Source: Fontisubflavum oceani (GTDB lineage: Bacteria > Pseudomonadota > Alphaproteobacteria > Rhodobacterales > Rhodobacteraceae). From it: 64,000 bases of DNA. Each line of letters opens with the position of its first letter. The first letter of the stretch is position 1. The position numbers and the translations under genes are program-made. Of the stretch, positions 27,696-40,606 are shown one piece after another. The notes below the pieces were generated by a model, which was given only the letters and a program-made list of their open reading frames with translations, was not told where the DNA came from and ran no database searches. The stretch is from assembly GCF_030407165.1 (NCBI RefSeq), contig NZ_CP129111.1:682001-746000 (forward strand), written 5' to 3'.

Positions 27696-29829
27696 ATGGC
27701 GAGCGTCACAACCCGTTTGGGCGTCGATATCGGAGGGACGTTCACCGATGTCGTTCTTGAGATTGATGGGACCCGATATTCGACCAAGGTTCTGACAACG
27801 TATGCCGCCCCCGAAGATGCGATCATTGACGGGATGCACCAAGTCTGCGGCAAGGCGGGGATTGCAACCAACGAGATTGGTCAAATCATTCATGGAACCA
27901 CCCTCGCGACCAATGCGTTGATCGAACGGCGCGGCGCGAAGACGGCTCTCATTACCACGAAAGGCTTTCGCGACGTGATCGAGATGCGGACCGAGAGCCG
28001 GTTCGAGCAATACGATCTAAACCTGACCCTTCCAGAACCCCTTTTGCCTCGCAATCGCCGCTATGTCGTCGACGAGCGCATTGATGCAAGGGGCGATGTT
28101 TTGCGGCCTCTTGATCGCGCCGAAGTTGAGGCGCTGGCCGATGAGCTGGACCAAGCGGGTTATGAAAGCATCGCGGTCGGCTTGCTCCACAGCTATGTCA
28201 GCGATGTCAATGAACGTCTGATCGCCGAGGTTCTGGCGGAGAAGCTTCCCGGTGCGATGATCTCTCTGTCTTCCGACGTCTCGCCACAGATGCGAGAATA
28301 CGAACGCTTCAACACCACCATCGCCAATGCCTATATCAAGCCGCTGATGAAATCCTATCTTGGCCGCTTGAAAGAGCGCCTAGCTGCGGAAGGCGCGGGA
28401 TGCCCGGTGTTCCTGATGCATTCGGGTGGCGGGATTATGTCCTTAGAGAGCGCCGCAGAGTTTCCTGTGCGTCTGGTCGAATCCGGCCCGGCCGGCGGCG
28501 CGATTTTTGCCGCCGATATCGCTGCGAAACACCAGCTCGACAAGGTGCTGAGCTTTGATATGGGCGGCACAACGGCGAAGATTTGCTTGATCAAAAACCA
28601 GACGCCGAAAACCGCGCGCGTCTTCGAAGTGGCCCGCACATATCGCTTCAAAAAGGGCTCCGGCATGCCGATTTCGATCCCGGTGATCGACATGGTTGAG
28701 ATTGGCGCGGGCGGTGGATCAATCGCTCATGTCGACGCGATGAACCAAATCCGCGTCGGCCCAGAAAGCGCAGGGTCCGAGCCTGGCCCCGCCTGTTATG
28801 GTCGCGGCGGCGCTGAGCCCGCTGTCACCGACGCGGATCTTGTGCTTGGCAAGCTTGATCCCGACAATTTCGCAGGCGGTTCCATTCCGCTCCACCCAAA
28901 GAACGCCGCCGAGGCGCTTCCAGGCGGCGATCGGTCAGAAGCTCGACATGGATCCCCGCGAGGCCGCCTGGGGCCTGGCCGAAGTGGTTGATGAGAACAT
29001 GGCCAACGCCGCACGCGTTCATGCGGTGGAGAATGGCGAAGACCTCAGCGAATATACGATGATCGCCTTCGGCGGCGCGGCCCCGCTTCACGCGGCGCGG
29101 CTCTGCGAAAAACTTGGTGTCGCGCGGTGCCTCGTCCCGCAAGGGGCCGGGGTTGGGTCCGCCATCGGCTTTCTCAGAGCGCCCTTTAGTTTTGAGGCAA
29201 ACCGTTCCGTCTTTATGCGTCTCTCGGCATTCGACCCCGATCTTGTGACCAAGCTCTTCGCGGATATGAAAGAGGAAGCGACGCGGTTCGTCCGATCCTG
29301 CGATGCAACCGCCGAGATACTCACGGACCACAAAATCTATATGCGCTATGCGGGCCAGGGATGGGAAATTCCGATCCAACTGACCGCTGAGCAAGCCGCC
29401 AATCCGGATGCCGAGACGCTTCTTGCCCTGTTCGAAGCCGACTACGCCAATCTTTTTGGGCGGGCCGTTGAAAGCTTGGAAGTTGAGATCACCGTCTGGT
29501 CGGTCAACGCCTATACACAACCCGGCGAAGCCCAGCCGATTGGCGCGGTTGACGCCACCCGCCCCGCCGACACTGCGGGACAGCGGCATCTCTTCGACCC
29601 CGGCCTCGGTTCTCAGGTCACCGCGACGGTTGTAAACCGATCCGACATTCGTCCAGGGCAGATCGCAGAAGGCCCCGCCATCGTTGTCGAAGACGAGACC
29701 AGCGTCGTCGTGCCGAGCAGCCGCGAAATTCTGTCCCATTTGGACGGGACATTGGATGTCCGGCTGAAGACCAACGAAGACCGCTCAGCGTCGATGCCGC
29801 AGACAACCGAGGAGACAACTCATGCCTGA
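27696..29829 (+). pseudogene. hyuA: Hydantoinase/oxoprolinase subunit A, frame broken near 28919
   Basis: ATP-dependent N-methylhydantoinase A / 5-oxoprolinase-type subunit. The N-terminal domain has DIGGTFTDVVLE, HGTTLATNALIERRGAKTAL and RTESRFEQYDL; the ATPase part has LSFDMGGTTAKICLI and GAGGGSIAHVDA. The frame stops making sense after PKNAAEAL; removing one T at 28918-28919 gives QAAIGQKLDMDPREAAWGL and runs to the normal C-terminus ending at 29829, about 711 residues in all. AGAGGA precedes the ATG. The stop overlaps hyuB by eight bases. Probably intact in the real genome. Confidence 0.87.
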
Positions 29830-31528
29830 TCACAGCAAAGTTGCCTATCAGGTCATGTGGAACCGCTTGATCTCCGTCGTCGAAGAGCAGGCCCAAGCCC
29901 TGGTCCGCACGGCGTTCTCCACCTCTGTGCGGGAGGCGGGCGATCTGTCGGCTGGTGTCTATAACGAAAAGGGCGAGATGCTTGCCCAGGCCGTCACCGG
30001 TACACCGGGCCATGTCAACGCGATGGCCGATGCGGTGGGCCATTTCATTCGGCGGATCGGCCCGGCGAATATGGCGGCGGGCGATATCTACATCACCAAT
30101 GATCCTTGGGAGGGGACGGGTCACAAGCATGACATCACCGTCGTCACCCCATCCTTTCATGAAGGTGCCCTTATCGGGTTCTTTGGCTGCACCGCCCATG
30201 TGACCGATATCGGCGGGCGTGGCTTCGGAGCGGACGCTAATGATGTGCATGAGGAAGGGCTCTATATCCCGATCATGAAATTCGCGGACAAAGGCACGGT
30301 CGATCAGACGCTCTTGTCGCTCATCCGCGGGAATGTTCGGGAACCGGATCAGTTGGTGGGCGATATCTATGCCCTGGCAAATTGTAACGAGATCGGTCAC
30401 CGACGCCTGATTGATATGATGGCTGAGTTCGGGCTGACCGATCTGCGCGGGATTTCCGACTTCATCCTGACCAACTCACGTCAGGCCACATTGGAACGGA
30501 TCAACGCGCTCAAACCCGGTATAGCCGATGGCCATATGCGGATTGATGGGTATTCCAAACCTATCGACCTCAAGGTCCGGCTGACCATCGAAAAAGACCG
30601 GGTTTTGAGTGATTGGGCGGGAACAAGTGGCATCGACAAAAAGGGCATCAACGTCCCACTGGTCTACACCAAAGCCTATGCTTGCTATGCCTTGAAATGC
30701 GCGATTGCACCGGAGATTCCCAATAACGCGGCCTCGCTCGCGCCCTTTGAAATCGTGGCCCCAGAAAACACGATCGTGAACGCCGTCCACCCGGCTCCGG
30801 TCGCGCTCAGGCACGTCATTGGCCATATGGTCCCCGATACTGTCTATGATGCGCTCGACAAATTGCTGCCCGGTGTTGTGCCGGCCGAAGGGGCGGGATG
30901 CTTGTGCAACTTCCAGGTTTCTTTGAGGCCACGCATGGATGCGCCCGCGCCAGCAGATGCGGTTCGGGCCGAGGTGTTGACCTTCAACTCCGGCGGCTCA
31001 GGCGCGCGACCGACCCTTGATGGGATGAATGCAACCGCCTTCCCTTCGGGCGTCATGACCATGCCGGTGGAGGCGACGGAGCAGGTTGGCCCTGTGATCA
31101 TCTGGCGCAAAGAGCTCAGGCCCGATAGTGGCGGCGCAGGTCAATATCGCGGCGGGCTGGGACAATTCATGGAGGTTGGCGCGCGCGACGGGCACGAGTT
31201 CGACATTTCCGCCATGTTGGATCGTGTCGATCACCCCGCCCACGGACGCCAAGGTGGCCAAGATGGCGCGCCGACCCGCATTGCGCAGGATGACGGCACT
31301 CCGATGAAAGGCAAAGGTAAGCAGTTCGTTGCCCACGGCCAACGCGTCTGCATGGCCTTCCCGGGCGGGGCTGGATATGGCCCACCGAAGGACCGGTCCT
31401 TGAACGATATCAAACGCGATTTGGCGTATGGCTATATCACAGCGGAGTTTGCTGCAGAGCACTATGGGCTTGCCGACGCGCAAATCACTGACATCCTGAC
31501 TCGGGCAAAACTGGGCGAGGTCTTCTGA
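29822..31528 (+). CDS. hyuB: Hydantoinase/oxoprolinase subunit B
   Basis: Partner subunit of HyuA (568 residues), full length for the family. Visible signatures are FSTSVREAGDLSAGVYNEKGE, ITNDPWEGTGHKHDITVV, FFGCTAHVTDIGGRG, LRHVIGHMVPDTVYDAL, FNSGGSGARPTLDG and the C-terminal GGAGYGPPKDR. With HyuA it hydrolyses a cyclic amide such as a hydantoin, pyrrolidone or N-methylhydantoin; the true substrate is unknown. It overlaps hyuA and its stop overlaps the oxidoreductase start (TGATG). Confidence 0.92.
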   Translation: MPDHSKVAYQVMWNRLISVVEEQAQALVRTAFSTSVREAGDLSAGVYNEKGEMLAQAVTGTPGHVNAMADAVGHFIRRIGPANMAAGDIYITNDPWEGTGHKHDITVVTPSFHEGALIGFFGCTAHVTDIGGRGFGADANDVHEEGLYIPIMKFADKGTVDQTLLSLIRGNVREPDQLVGDIYALANCNEIGHRRLIDMMAEFGLTDLRGISDFILTNSRQATLERINALKPGIADGHMRIDGYSKPIDLKVRLTIEKDRVLSDWAGTSGIDKKGINVPLVYTKAYACYALKCAIAPEIPNNAASLAPFEIVAPENTIVNAVHPAPVALRHVIGHMVPDTVYDALDKLLPGVVPAEGAGCLCNFQVSLRPRMDAPAPADAVRAEVLTFNSGGSGARPTLDGMNATAFPSGVMTMPVEATEQVGPVIIWRKELRPDSGGAGQYRGGLGQFMEVGARDGHEFDISAMLDRVDHPAHGRQGGQDGAPTRIAQDDGTPMKGKGKQFVAHGQRVCMAFPGGAGYGPPKDRSLNDIKRDLAYGYITAEFAAEHYGLADAQITDILTRAKLGEVF

Positions 31529-32751
31529 TGGCAAATGGTCAGGTTTCGGCATCGCCGACCAAATCTTCCTATGATGTTGTCATCATTGGCGGCGCGATCA
31601 TGGGGTCTTCGACCGCTTGGTTTTTATCGGATAATCCGGATTTTAACGGCTCTGTTTTGGTCGTAGAGCGCGACCCGACTTATGAAACCGCATCGACGAC
31701 CCACACGAACTCCTGCATGCGGCAACAATTCAGCACCAAGCTGAATGTCCGCATTTCGCAGTTTGCCGCCGAGTTTGTGAAAAATCTCCGCAGCTATATG
31801 GGAGGAGATGACCGGGTACCCGCGCTCTCCATCCGCTCGTTTGGGTACATGTACCTGGCCGACACAGATGCGTTCGCCAACGTCCTGCGCGCCAACCAAA
31901 AGGTGCAACTTGCCGCTGGTGCCGCCACGCAACTGATGACGCCTGAGGAGATCGCGGCGGCATATCCGTTCTACAATACCAATGACATCTTGCTTGGCTC
32001 TATCAATCTCGTTGACGAAGGCTATTGGGACGGGGCGACGGTATTCGATTGGTGGCGTCGGCAAGCCCGCGAGCGAGGCGTCGAATATGTGACCAATGAG
32101 GTCGTCGCGATGACCAAGAACGCCTCCGGCACACGGGTGGACAGTGTGACATTGAGATCAGGTGACGTCATTTCATGCGGTCAGGTGGTGAACGCCTCCG
32201 GCCCACGCGCCGCGCGGACCGCGCGTATGGCTGGGATCGACGTGCCTGTTGAACCACGCAAACGGTATTCTTGGGTCTTCAAAGCCGAGACGCCGCTGGA
32301 CCGCGATCTGCCGCTGACCATCGATCCGTCTGGCGTTCATGTGCGCGAGAATGGCGGCGGTACCTATCAATGCGGCGGCCATTCTGACGCCGATCCAGCG
32401 GTAACCCATGATGACTTCTCCATGGACCACGGGATTTGGACCGATCATGTTTGGCCCATCTTGGCGACGCGCATTCCGCAATTCGAGGCCATTAAGGTTC
32501 AAAACGAATGGGCCGGGCATTATGCGATGAACACCTTTGATCACAACGCGATCACGGGGTCTCATCCGGAGATTGAGAATTTTGTCTTCCTTAATGGGTT
32601 CTCAGGGCACGGATTGCAGCAATCTCCGGCAATGGGGCGGGGAACAGCCGAATGGCTGACCTATGGTGAATATCGTAGCCTTGATCTAAGCCCTTTCAGC
32701 TTTGATCGCATCGGACAGAACGCCCCGATCGTCGAGAAGGCGGTTATCTGA
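31528..32751 (+). CDS. FAD-dependent amine/glycine oxidase-type oxidoreductase
   Basis: DAO-superfamily flavoenzyme of 407 residues. The FAD Rossmann motif is VVIIGGAIMGSSTAWFLS near residue 14, followed by LVVERDPTYETASTTHTNS and the C-terminal LNGFSGHGLQQSPAMGRG, typical of sarcosine/N-methyl-amino-acid oxidase relatives. It is translationally coupled to hyuB. An oxidase behind an N-methylhydantoinase-type pair suggests that the ring-opened N-substituted amino acid is oxidised next; this is inference from context. Confidence 0.88.
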   Translation: MANGQVSASPTKSSYDVVIIGGAIMGSSTAWFLSDNPDFNGSVLVVERDPTYETASTTHTNSCMRQQFSTKLNVRISQFAAEFVKNLRSYMGGDDRVPALSIRSFGYMYLADTDAFANVLRANQKVQLAAGAATQLMTPEEIAAAYPFYNTNDILLGSINLVDEGYWDGATVFDWWRRQARERGVEYVTNEVVAMTKNASGTRVDSVTLRSGDVISCGQVVNASGPRAARTARMAGIDVPVEPRKRYSWVFKAETPLDRDLPLTIDPSGVHVRENGGGTYQCGGHSDADPAVTHDDFSMDHGIWTDHVWPILATRIPQFEAIKVQNEWAGHYAMNTFDHNAITGSHPEIENFVFLNGFSGHGLQQSPAMGRGTAEWLTYGEYRSLDLSPFSFDRIGQNAPIVEKAVI

Positions 32752-32824
32752 CGGGCTTGGGTCAACATCCGAACGTAATGGCCCCCGAGGTCTGTCTGGG
32801 AGCGTCGCGACTGATCTGACGCGC

Positions 32825-34549
32825 CTACTCGACCGCCTCATCGGACTTGAGCGAGGTCCACGCATCATATTGCGACAGAAAGACCTCTCCATTCAGGGCA
32901 TCAAGAAAATGCGCCTTCCCAAGCCGGTCCATAACCGGCCCCTTCACTTCGCTCAGGTGCAGCCCGACACCCAGATCGGTGAGCCGGTGATTGATCGCCT
33001 CGAGACTTTCCAGGGCCGAATAATCCACCTCGTTCACAGCAGAGAACATCAGGATAACATGGCGAATCTCACAGCCTTCGGCGATCCGATCCTGAACCAA
33101 GTCTTCCAAGAACCGGGCATTGACGAAGTAGAGGCTCTCATCCACGCGCAGTGTCAGCACGCCCGGGTCGGTTTTCACCTCATGGCGGAGGATATTGCGA
33201 AAGTGCTGCGTATTGGGAACAAGCCCAACCTCGGCGACATGCGGCCTGGATGTTTTGTAGAGATGCAGCGCGATGGACAGCACCACACCACTGGCAACAC
33301 CTACTTCGACACCGGCGCCGAGTGTTAGTAGAATCGTCGCGGTGACGGCGGCAAAGTCACTCTTCGAATAGACCCAAGTTTTCTTAAGGATGGAGAAATC
33401 CACCAGGCTCAGAACCGCGACAATGATCGTCGCCGCAAGGGTCGCTTTGGGCAGGAAATAGACCAGCGGTGTCAGCGCGAGGGCCGCAATCGCCAGGCCA
33501 ACGGCCGTAAAGGCGCCGGCCGCGGGCGTCTCCGCACCCGCATCGAAATTCACGACCGATCGCGCGAATCCGCCCGTCACCGGGTAACCACCAGTAAAGG
33601 CCGCCCCCAGATTGGCGGTGCCCAGGCCGATGAGCTCTTGGTTCGGGTCAATCCGCTGCCGCTTTTTGGCCGCCAGCGTTTGCGCGACCGAAACCGATTC
33701 CACAAAGCCGATTACCGAAATCAGGATCGCCGGAACGGCGAGTTGCCGGATCAAGTCCGGTGACATCCCCGGCAGGGTCAGCGGCGGCAAGCTCTGAGGC
33801 ACCGCGCCGACAATGGCGACACCCTGGTCGGCCAGGCCGAAGGCCCAAGTCGCGACCGTGGTCACCACGACCGCCGCAACCGGCCCGGCTTTGGTCAAAA
33901 CACCCGCAGCCCGCGCGCCAAGCCCCAGGGCGCGCAACAGCGGCTTCAACCCCTTTCGGACCCAAAACAGGAAAGCTGTCGCGGCACCGCCGATGATAAG
34001 GGTGATCGGATCGACCTGCCCCAGATGCGACAAGAGCGTCGCCCCCATTTCGATCAGGGTGTGGCCGCCAGCCGGAACGCCAAGAATATGGCTCAACTGA
34101 CTGGTCGCGATCAGAATACCGGACGCCGTGATGAAGCCCGCGATAACCGGATGACTTAGAAAATTCGCAAGAAACCCCAGCCTCAGGACGCCTAGAAGCA
34201 GAAGGAAGCCGCCAGAAAGAAACGCCAGTGTCAGGGCGGCGATCGCATATCCCGCCGTCCCCTGCTCCGCCACCTGCCCAACGGCAGACGCGGTCAACAA
34301 CGACACCACTGCCACTGGTCCAACCGCGAGCGCGCGGGACGTTCCAAAGATTGCATAGAGGATGATCGGCACGATCGATGCGTAGATCCCGGCCTCGGGC
34401 GGCAAACCGGCCAGAAGCGCATAAGCCAGCGATTGCGGGATCAGCATGATCGTGACGATCACAGCCGCAATCAAGTCGTTTGAAAATGCACCGCGATTAT
34501 ATCGCCGTCCCCAATCGAGAATCGGTACGTAGTCGGAGAGCTTGCGCAT
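32825..34549 (-). CDS. SulP-family anion permease with STAS domain
   Basis: Inner-membrane anion transporter (574 residues). The N-terminal SulP core has NDLIAAVIVTIMLIPQSLAYA, AGLPPEAGIYASIVPIILYAIFG and GYPVTGGFARSVVNFDAG. A C-terminal STAS domain begins near residue 440 (GVLTLRVDESLYFVNARFLE, VNEVDYSALESLEAINHRL). Family members carry sulfate, bicarbonate or other anions, so the substrate is open. Downstream in the same direction from a DUF2892 gene and a Crp/Fnr regulator; 129 bases separate it from DUF2892. Confidence 0.92.
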   Translation of the reverse strand: MRKLSDYVPILDWGRRYNRGAFSNDLIAAVIVTIMLIPQSLAYALLAGLPPEAGIYASIVPIILYAIFGTSRALAVGPVAVVSLLTASAVGQVAEQGTAGYAIAALTLAFLSGGFLLLLGVLRLGFLANFLSHPVIAGFITASGILIATSQLSHILGVPAGGHTLIEMGATLLSHLGQVDPITLIIGGAATAFLFWVRKGLKPLLRALGLGARAAGVLTKAGPVAAVVVTTVATWAFGLADQGVAIVGAVPQSLPPLTLPGMSPDLIRQLAVPAILISVIGFVESVSVAQTLAAKKRQRIDPNQELIGLGTANLGAAFTGGYPVTGGFARSVVNFDAGAETPAAGAFTAVGLAIAALALTPLVYFLPKATLAATIIVAVLSLVDFSILKKTWVYSKSDFAAVTATILLTLGAGVEVGVASGVVLSIALHLYKTSRPHVAEVGLVPNTQHFRNILRHEVKTDPGVLTLRVDESLYFVNARFLEDLVQDRIAEGCEIRHVILMFSAVNEVDYSALESLEAINHRLTDLGVGLHLSEVKGPVMDRLGKAHFLDALNGEVFLSQYDAWTSLKSDEAVE

Positions 34550-34678
34550 TCAGGGTCTCGGATCAGATGGTTAGACAGGTACAGGCGGCGAGCCGATGGG
34601 GCACACCGCCAGGTCCAACAGTTTCATTCAGCGGCGCCAATAGGTGTCTACCCGGCGCGGGATGTGGCAAGTTAATCT

Positions 34679-34888
34679 CTAGCAATCCTGGCAGGTCTTG
34701 AGGCCCACAATGCGATAAAGCGGGCAGTTGCCGAGCAAAGCCGTGATCGTGAAGATCGCCGCGACCGCGATGGCGAGCCAGTTTAGGAGGCCTGTGGCCG
34801 CGAACGTCGAACCGAAGGCGACCCAGAGTAGCAGTGCAGCCGCCACAAGGCGTAGGCCGCGGTCAAGTTTGCCCATGTTGATTGTCAT
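34679..34888 (-). CDS. DUF2892 family inner-membrane protein
   Basis: Short membrane protein of 69 residues with two hydrophobic segments, an N-terminal MGKLDRGLRL, and the family C-terminus CPLYRIVGLKTCQDC. DUF2892 proteins often accompany sulfur-related genes, and two C-terminal cysteines are kept here. The start at 34888 has GGAG eight bases upstream. Two palindromes lie between it and the Crp/Fnr gene. Confidence 0.85.
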   Translation of the reverse strand: MTINMGKLDRGLRLVAAALLLWVAFGSTFAATGLLNWLAIAVAAIFTITALLGNCPLYRIVGLKTCQDC

Positions 34889-34899
34889 GTCATGCTCCA

Positions 34900-34917
34900 T
34901 CTCGAATCATTTCGAGA
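34900..34917. promoter_or_regulatory. 18-base inverted repeat upstream of the DUF2892 gene
   Basis: TCTCGAA-TCAT-TTCGAGA is a perfect seven-base inverted repeat with a four-base spacer, 11 bases before the DUF2892 ATG. Its size fits a dimeric repressor operator. Which protein would bind is unknown. Confidence 0.4.
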
Positions 34918-34949
34918 CCGATCATCTCACGAAACATCGCGGCTCAACG

Positions 34950-34962
34950 GTGACTAGGTCAC
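34950..34962. promoter_or_regulatory. GTGAC-N3-GTCAC palindrome between regulator and target genes
   Basis: GTGACTAGGTCAC is a perfect five-base inverted repeat with a three-base centre, in the 102-base gap between the Crp/Fnr-family gene and DUF2892. The half-site GTGAC resembles Crp-family half-sites, but the spacing is shorter than the E. coli CRP site. It is a candidate site for the adjacent regulator. Confidence 0.35.
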
Positions 34963-34990
34963 AAAGCGTTGGTTCTGCCCGCACAGCAGA

Positions 34991-35683
34991 TCAGTTTGCG
35001 CCCGCTGATCGGGCAAACTGCTCAAGGCTCGGACGGTCAGTTATGCGTACTGCTCCACGCGTCTGCTCGACCCATCCGCGGCGATGAAACTCGGACAGAG
35101 TTCGAGAGATCACCTCGCGTGCGGTCCCTAACTCCGTCGCCAAGACGGCATGAGTCGCGTGAACAGTGTCAGTCTGCCCCGCCAGTTCGAGAAGCCGCTC
35201 GGCAAGCCGAACATCCATCCGCTGAAAGACGATGTCATCGATCAAAGCAAAAAGGTCCGTGATACGACGGGAGTAAGCGGCGAAGACAAACTCTCGGAAG
35301 ACCGGTGACCGGGCGAGGAGATCGTCGAATGCCTTGCGCGGAATGGCGGCTGCGGTGACATCCGTTTCGGCGATGCCGTCGGCAGAGTAATCTTCGAAGG
35401 CAAGCATGCAGGCGGTCGTCAGAACGCAGCTTTCGCCAGCATGCACCCGATAAAGAAAAATCTCTCTGCCCGTCTCAGAGCGCTGCTGAACCCGCACGGT
35501 ACCGTTGATCAACAAAAGCAGGTTGTCGGCAGATTGTCCGGGTTGGAAGATTTGGGTCCCTGCCGCGACCGACAGGACCTGGCTTCCCCTGACAAGGTCC
35601 GCGCGAATATCGGGTGGGAGCTGCGCAAGGCCCCGAAATCGTTCGATCCAGCTTCCATTGGAACCCGAGAGTTCTTCTTTCAT
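34991..35683 (-). CDS. Crp/Fnr-family transcriptional regulator
   Basis: The 230-residue regulator has an N-terminal cyclic-nucleotide-binding-like domain (AAGTQIFQPGQSADNLLLLI, HAGESCVLTTACML), a dimerisation helix and a C-terminal winged helix (LATELGTAREVISRTLSEF). There is no N-terminal cysteine cluster as in Fnr, so it is not an Fe-S oxygen sensor of that kind; one Cys sits in ESCVLTTACML. The start at 35683 has AGAGGA eight bases upstream. First of three same-strand genes with DUF2892 and SulP, which it may regulate. Confidence 0.87.
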   Translation of the reverse strand: MKEELSGSNGSWIERFRGLAQLPPDIRADLVRGSQVLSVAAGTQIFQPGQSADNLLLLINGTVRVQQRSETGREIFLYRVHAGESCVLTTACMLAFEDYSADGIAETDVTAAAIPRKAFDDLLARSPVFREFVFAAYSRRITDLFALIDDIVFQRMDVRLAERLLELAGQTDTVHATHAVLATELGTAREVISRTLSEFHRRGWVEQTRGAVRITDRPSLEQFARSAGAN

Positions 35684-35917
35684 TTCAATCCTCTGACATC
35701 CATACAACGTCGTGCCGTCAGCCATCGCGTGCCGCGAAGGTTCGCGCGCAACTTAGGGTAAGTCACGCGACGTTGTATCGTCAGGTCACGCCAACACTTG
35801 AGCCGAATAAGTCAAAGTCCAAGGCAGATACAACCACGCGGCATTGTGAGACAACTCGCTTTACGAGCGGAGAGAATGTGGGGTTAGGCGCTCGACCGAA
35901 ACAAATGGCTCGGAAAT

Positions 35918-35994
<77 letters not shown>

Positions 35995-36225
35995 CCAATG
36001 GCTTGTCATCTATCTGTCATTGACGAGAGCCGCAAGAGCACCAGTCAGAAAAAATGTCTTGATAGGCAGAAGGAGCCAAGCATCGTCTAGCGAACCTGTT
36101 TTCTCATCGGCGCCAGAAACACAGGCCCTAGAGTCGCGCGATCAGCTGAGGATCGTCAGGATCGGTTTTAAATCAGGCTGTCCAACACCTGATCAGCGTC
36201 ACGCATCGTTGCAGAGCATCGAAGC

Positions 36226-37110
36226 CTAACCGCGGCATTCCTCGACGAACTCTTTGAATTGCGCGCGTTCGAGATAGAGGGGCCTATGGTGCGCCAGTTC
36301 CACCAGTTGTTTCTGGAGACCGTGTTGTGTGACAAACTCCCGTATGACTCTCGCGAACCTCGGCCTGAGCTCCAATGGAAATCCATCCCAGTTGGGCTCA
36401 AGTCCAGGCAAGACACCAAAGTTTTGCACGATACGCCAGGAAGACGCAGTCGCATCGACCGTGTGTTCGAAAAGTGGTGTATCGCCAACAAACAGCTCAT
36501 TGTAGCGGCGGTAGACTTCGCTCTGCCACAACACGGTGATCATTGTCGGGTCCATTTCCTTAATGAGACGCGCCATAAGGTATGGGCCGGCGAAATCCAT
36601 CACTCGATAAACATCTTTGCGTTCACGCAAGTTCTTCGTGATCTGTTCGAGCATTGCGCGAGCTAAGTCCGATCTGCGGGGCATATAGAGAAACCCGTTC
36701 ATCACATCGCCGCGCTGTTTCAGCCTCGGCTTCGTGTCACGGAAGACGATGACATTCGTATCGCCGGTCAATGGCCGGAGATCTCCAGTGGGGAGGGTAT
36801 CTGCATCAAGATACCAGCCGCCAAACGCATAAAGCGCCGCCAGCCGCGCGATGTCGGAGCGGCAAGCAGGGATCCATATATCATTGTATTCTTTTGCGAT
36901 CTCGGGCCAATCCCGTTCAAGCAACCGGTGTGCGATGACATCAGTAAGGATCGAAAATGTCCACTCTGGATAGCGCGCCTCGGCAAAATCCAGGTTTTCG
37001 TGAAACGCTTTGGGGAGCGACTCGAGATCGTGCCAAAAATAGAAAAGATTTGGAATCCCTTGATCCGTCAAAGCGCCCAAGTGTTCTAGATCAATCTCAG
37101 CGGTTTTCAT
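36226..37110 (-). CDS. Glycosyltransferase with DXD sugar-binding motif, between 5S rRNA and tRNA-fMet
   Basis: Predicted glycosyltransferase of 294 residues of the OCH1/capsular type. The N-terminal IPNLFYFWHDLESLPKAF, SDIARLAALYAFGGWYLDAD (DXD in YLDAD) and VIVFRDTKPRLK fit the sugar-nucleotide-binding fold. GAGG precedes the ATG at 37110 by four bases. It lies on the same strand as the rRNA operon. A hand count of 36541-36660 gives 50% G+C, lower than neighbouring genes, which suggests acquisition. Acceptor is unknown; surface polysaccharide is the usual role. Confidence 0.82.
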   Translation of the reverse strand: MKTAEIDLEHLGALTDQGIPNLFYFWHDLESLPKAFHENLDFAEARYPEWTFSILTDVIAHRLLERDWPEIAKEYNDIWIPACRSDIARLAALYAFGGWYLDADTLPTGDLRPLTGDTNVIVFRDTKPRLKQRGDVMNGFLYMPRRSDLARAMLEQITKNLRERKDVYRVMDFAGPYLMARLIKEMDPTMITVLWQSEVYRRYNELFVGDTPLFEHTVDATASSWRIVQNFGVLPGLEPNWDGFPLELRPRFARVIREFVTQHGLQKQLVELAHHRPLYLERAQFKEFVEECRG

Positions 37111-37272
37111 TACCCTCGTTACGCGATTGTTTTCTTTTTGCGCATCGTGAAGGAGACGGCCGCCATTGGCAACGGTCAGTCATTCGAGATGCACGAAGAC
37201 ACGCTTCGTCGGTCAGGCGCTTATGTTTATGGGGGAGATCATCGTAAGAGAGATAAAGGATGTTTCTTACTA

Positions 37273-37388
37273 GGTTTGGCGGTGACCTACTCTCCCACAC
37301 CTTAAGATGCAGTACCATCGGCGCAACGGCACTTAACGGCCGGGTTCGGAATGGAGCCGGGTGTTTTGCTCGCGCTATGACCACCAAA
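37273..37388 (-). rRNA. rrf: 5S ribosomal RNA
   Basis: On the minus strand the sequence reads GTTTGGTGGTCATAGCGCGA through CCGGCTCCATTCCGAACCCG to GGGAGAGTAGGTCACCGCC, the standard 5S sequence with paired ends. It follows 23S by about 75 bases. Exact ends are estimated. Confidence 0.93.
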
Positions 37389-37463
37389 CCGAGAAAGAAA
37401 CATCGTATCCAAGCCAGATACACGTGGTGTATGCTTCCGATCCGCAAAGCCTAGCTTTTACTG

Positions 37464-40294
<2,831 letters not shown>

Positions 40295-40606
40295 GATCCA
40301 GAAAAAGACAGGCTTTTTCTGCACCCGACCCCCTTTTGTGAAAAGGTCGGGCATTGATCAAAAGCATACTTTCCCGCTCCCCCGACTGGTTCATCCGGGG
40401 GAACTTTGTCGGCCGTCCGAAGACGGCCTTGGGTTAGTGTACTTGACTTGGATTAGTTATCTTCACTTTCGGGGTCGAACCCCAGACCTGCCGCACTTGG
40501 CAGCTCAGTGAAGAAACTGATGTTATTATCTCTCTATACGATGTCAATTCGTCCGATTGGACGGCTAAACGCAGGTGCGCTTAACGGTCAAATCGAAATC
40601 GGGTTT
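40295..40606 (-). other. Spacer between tRNA-Ala and 23S rRNA
   Basis: About 310 bases of transcribed spacer with no gene. A hairpin-forming pair CCCGACC/GGTCGGG at 40324-40350 may belong to the processing stem around 23S. Nothing else recognised. Confidence 0.6.
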
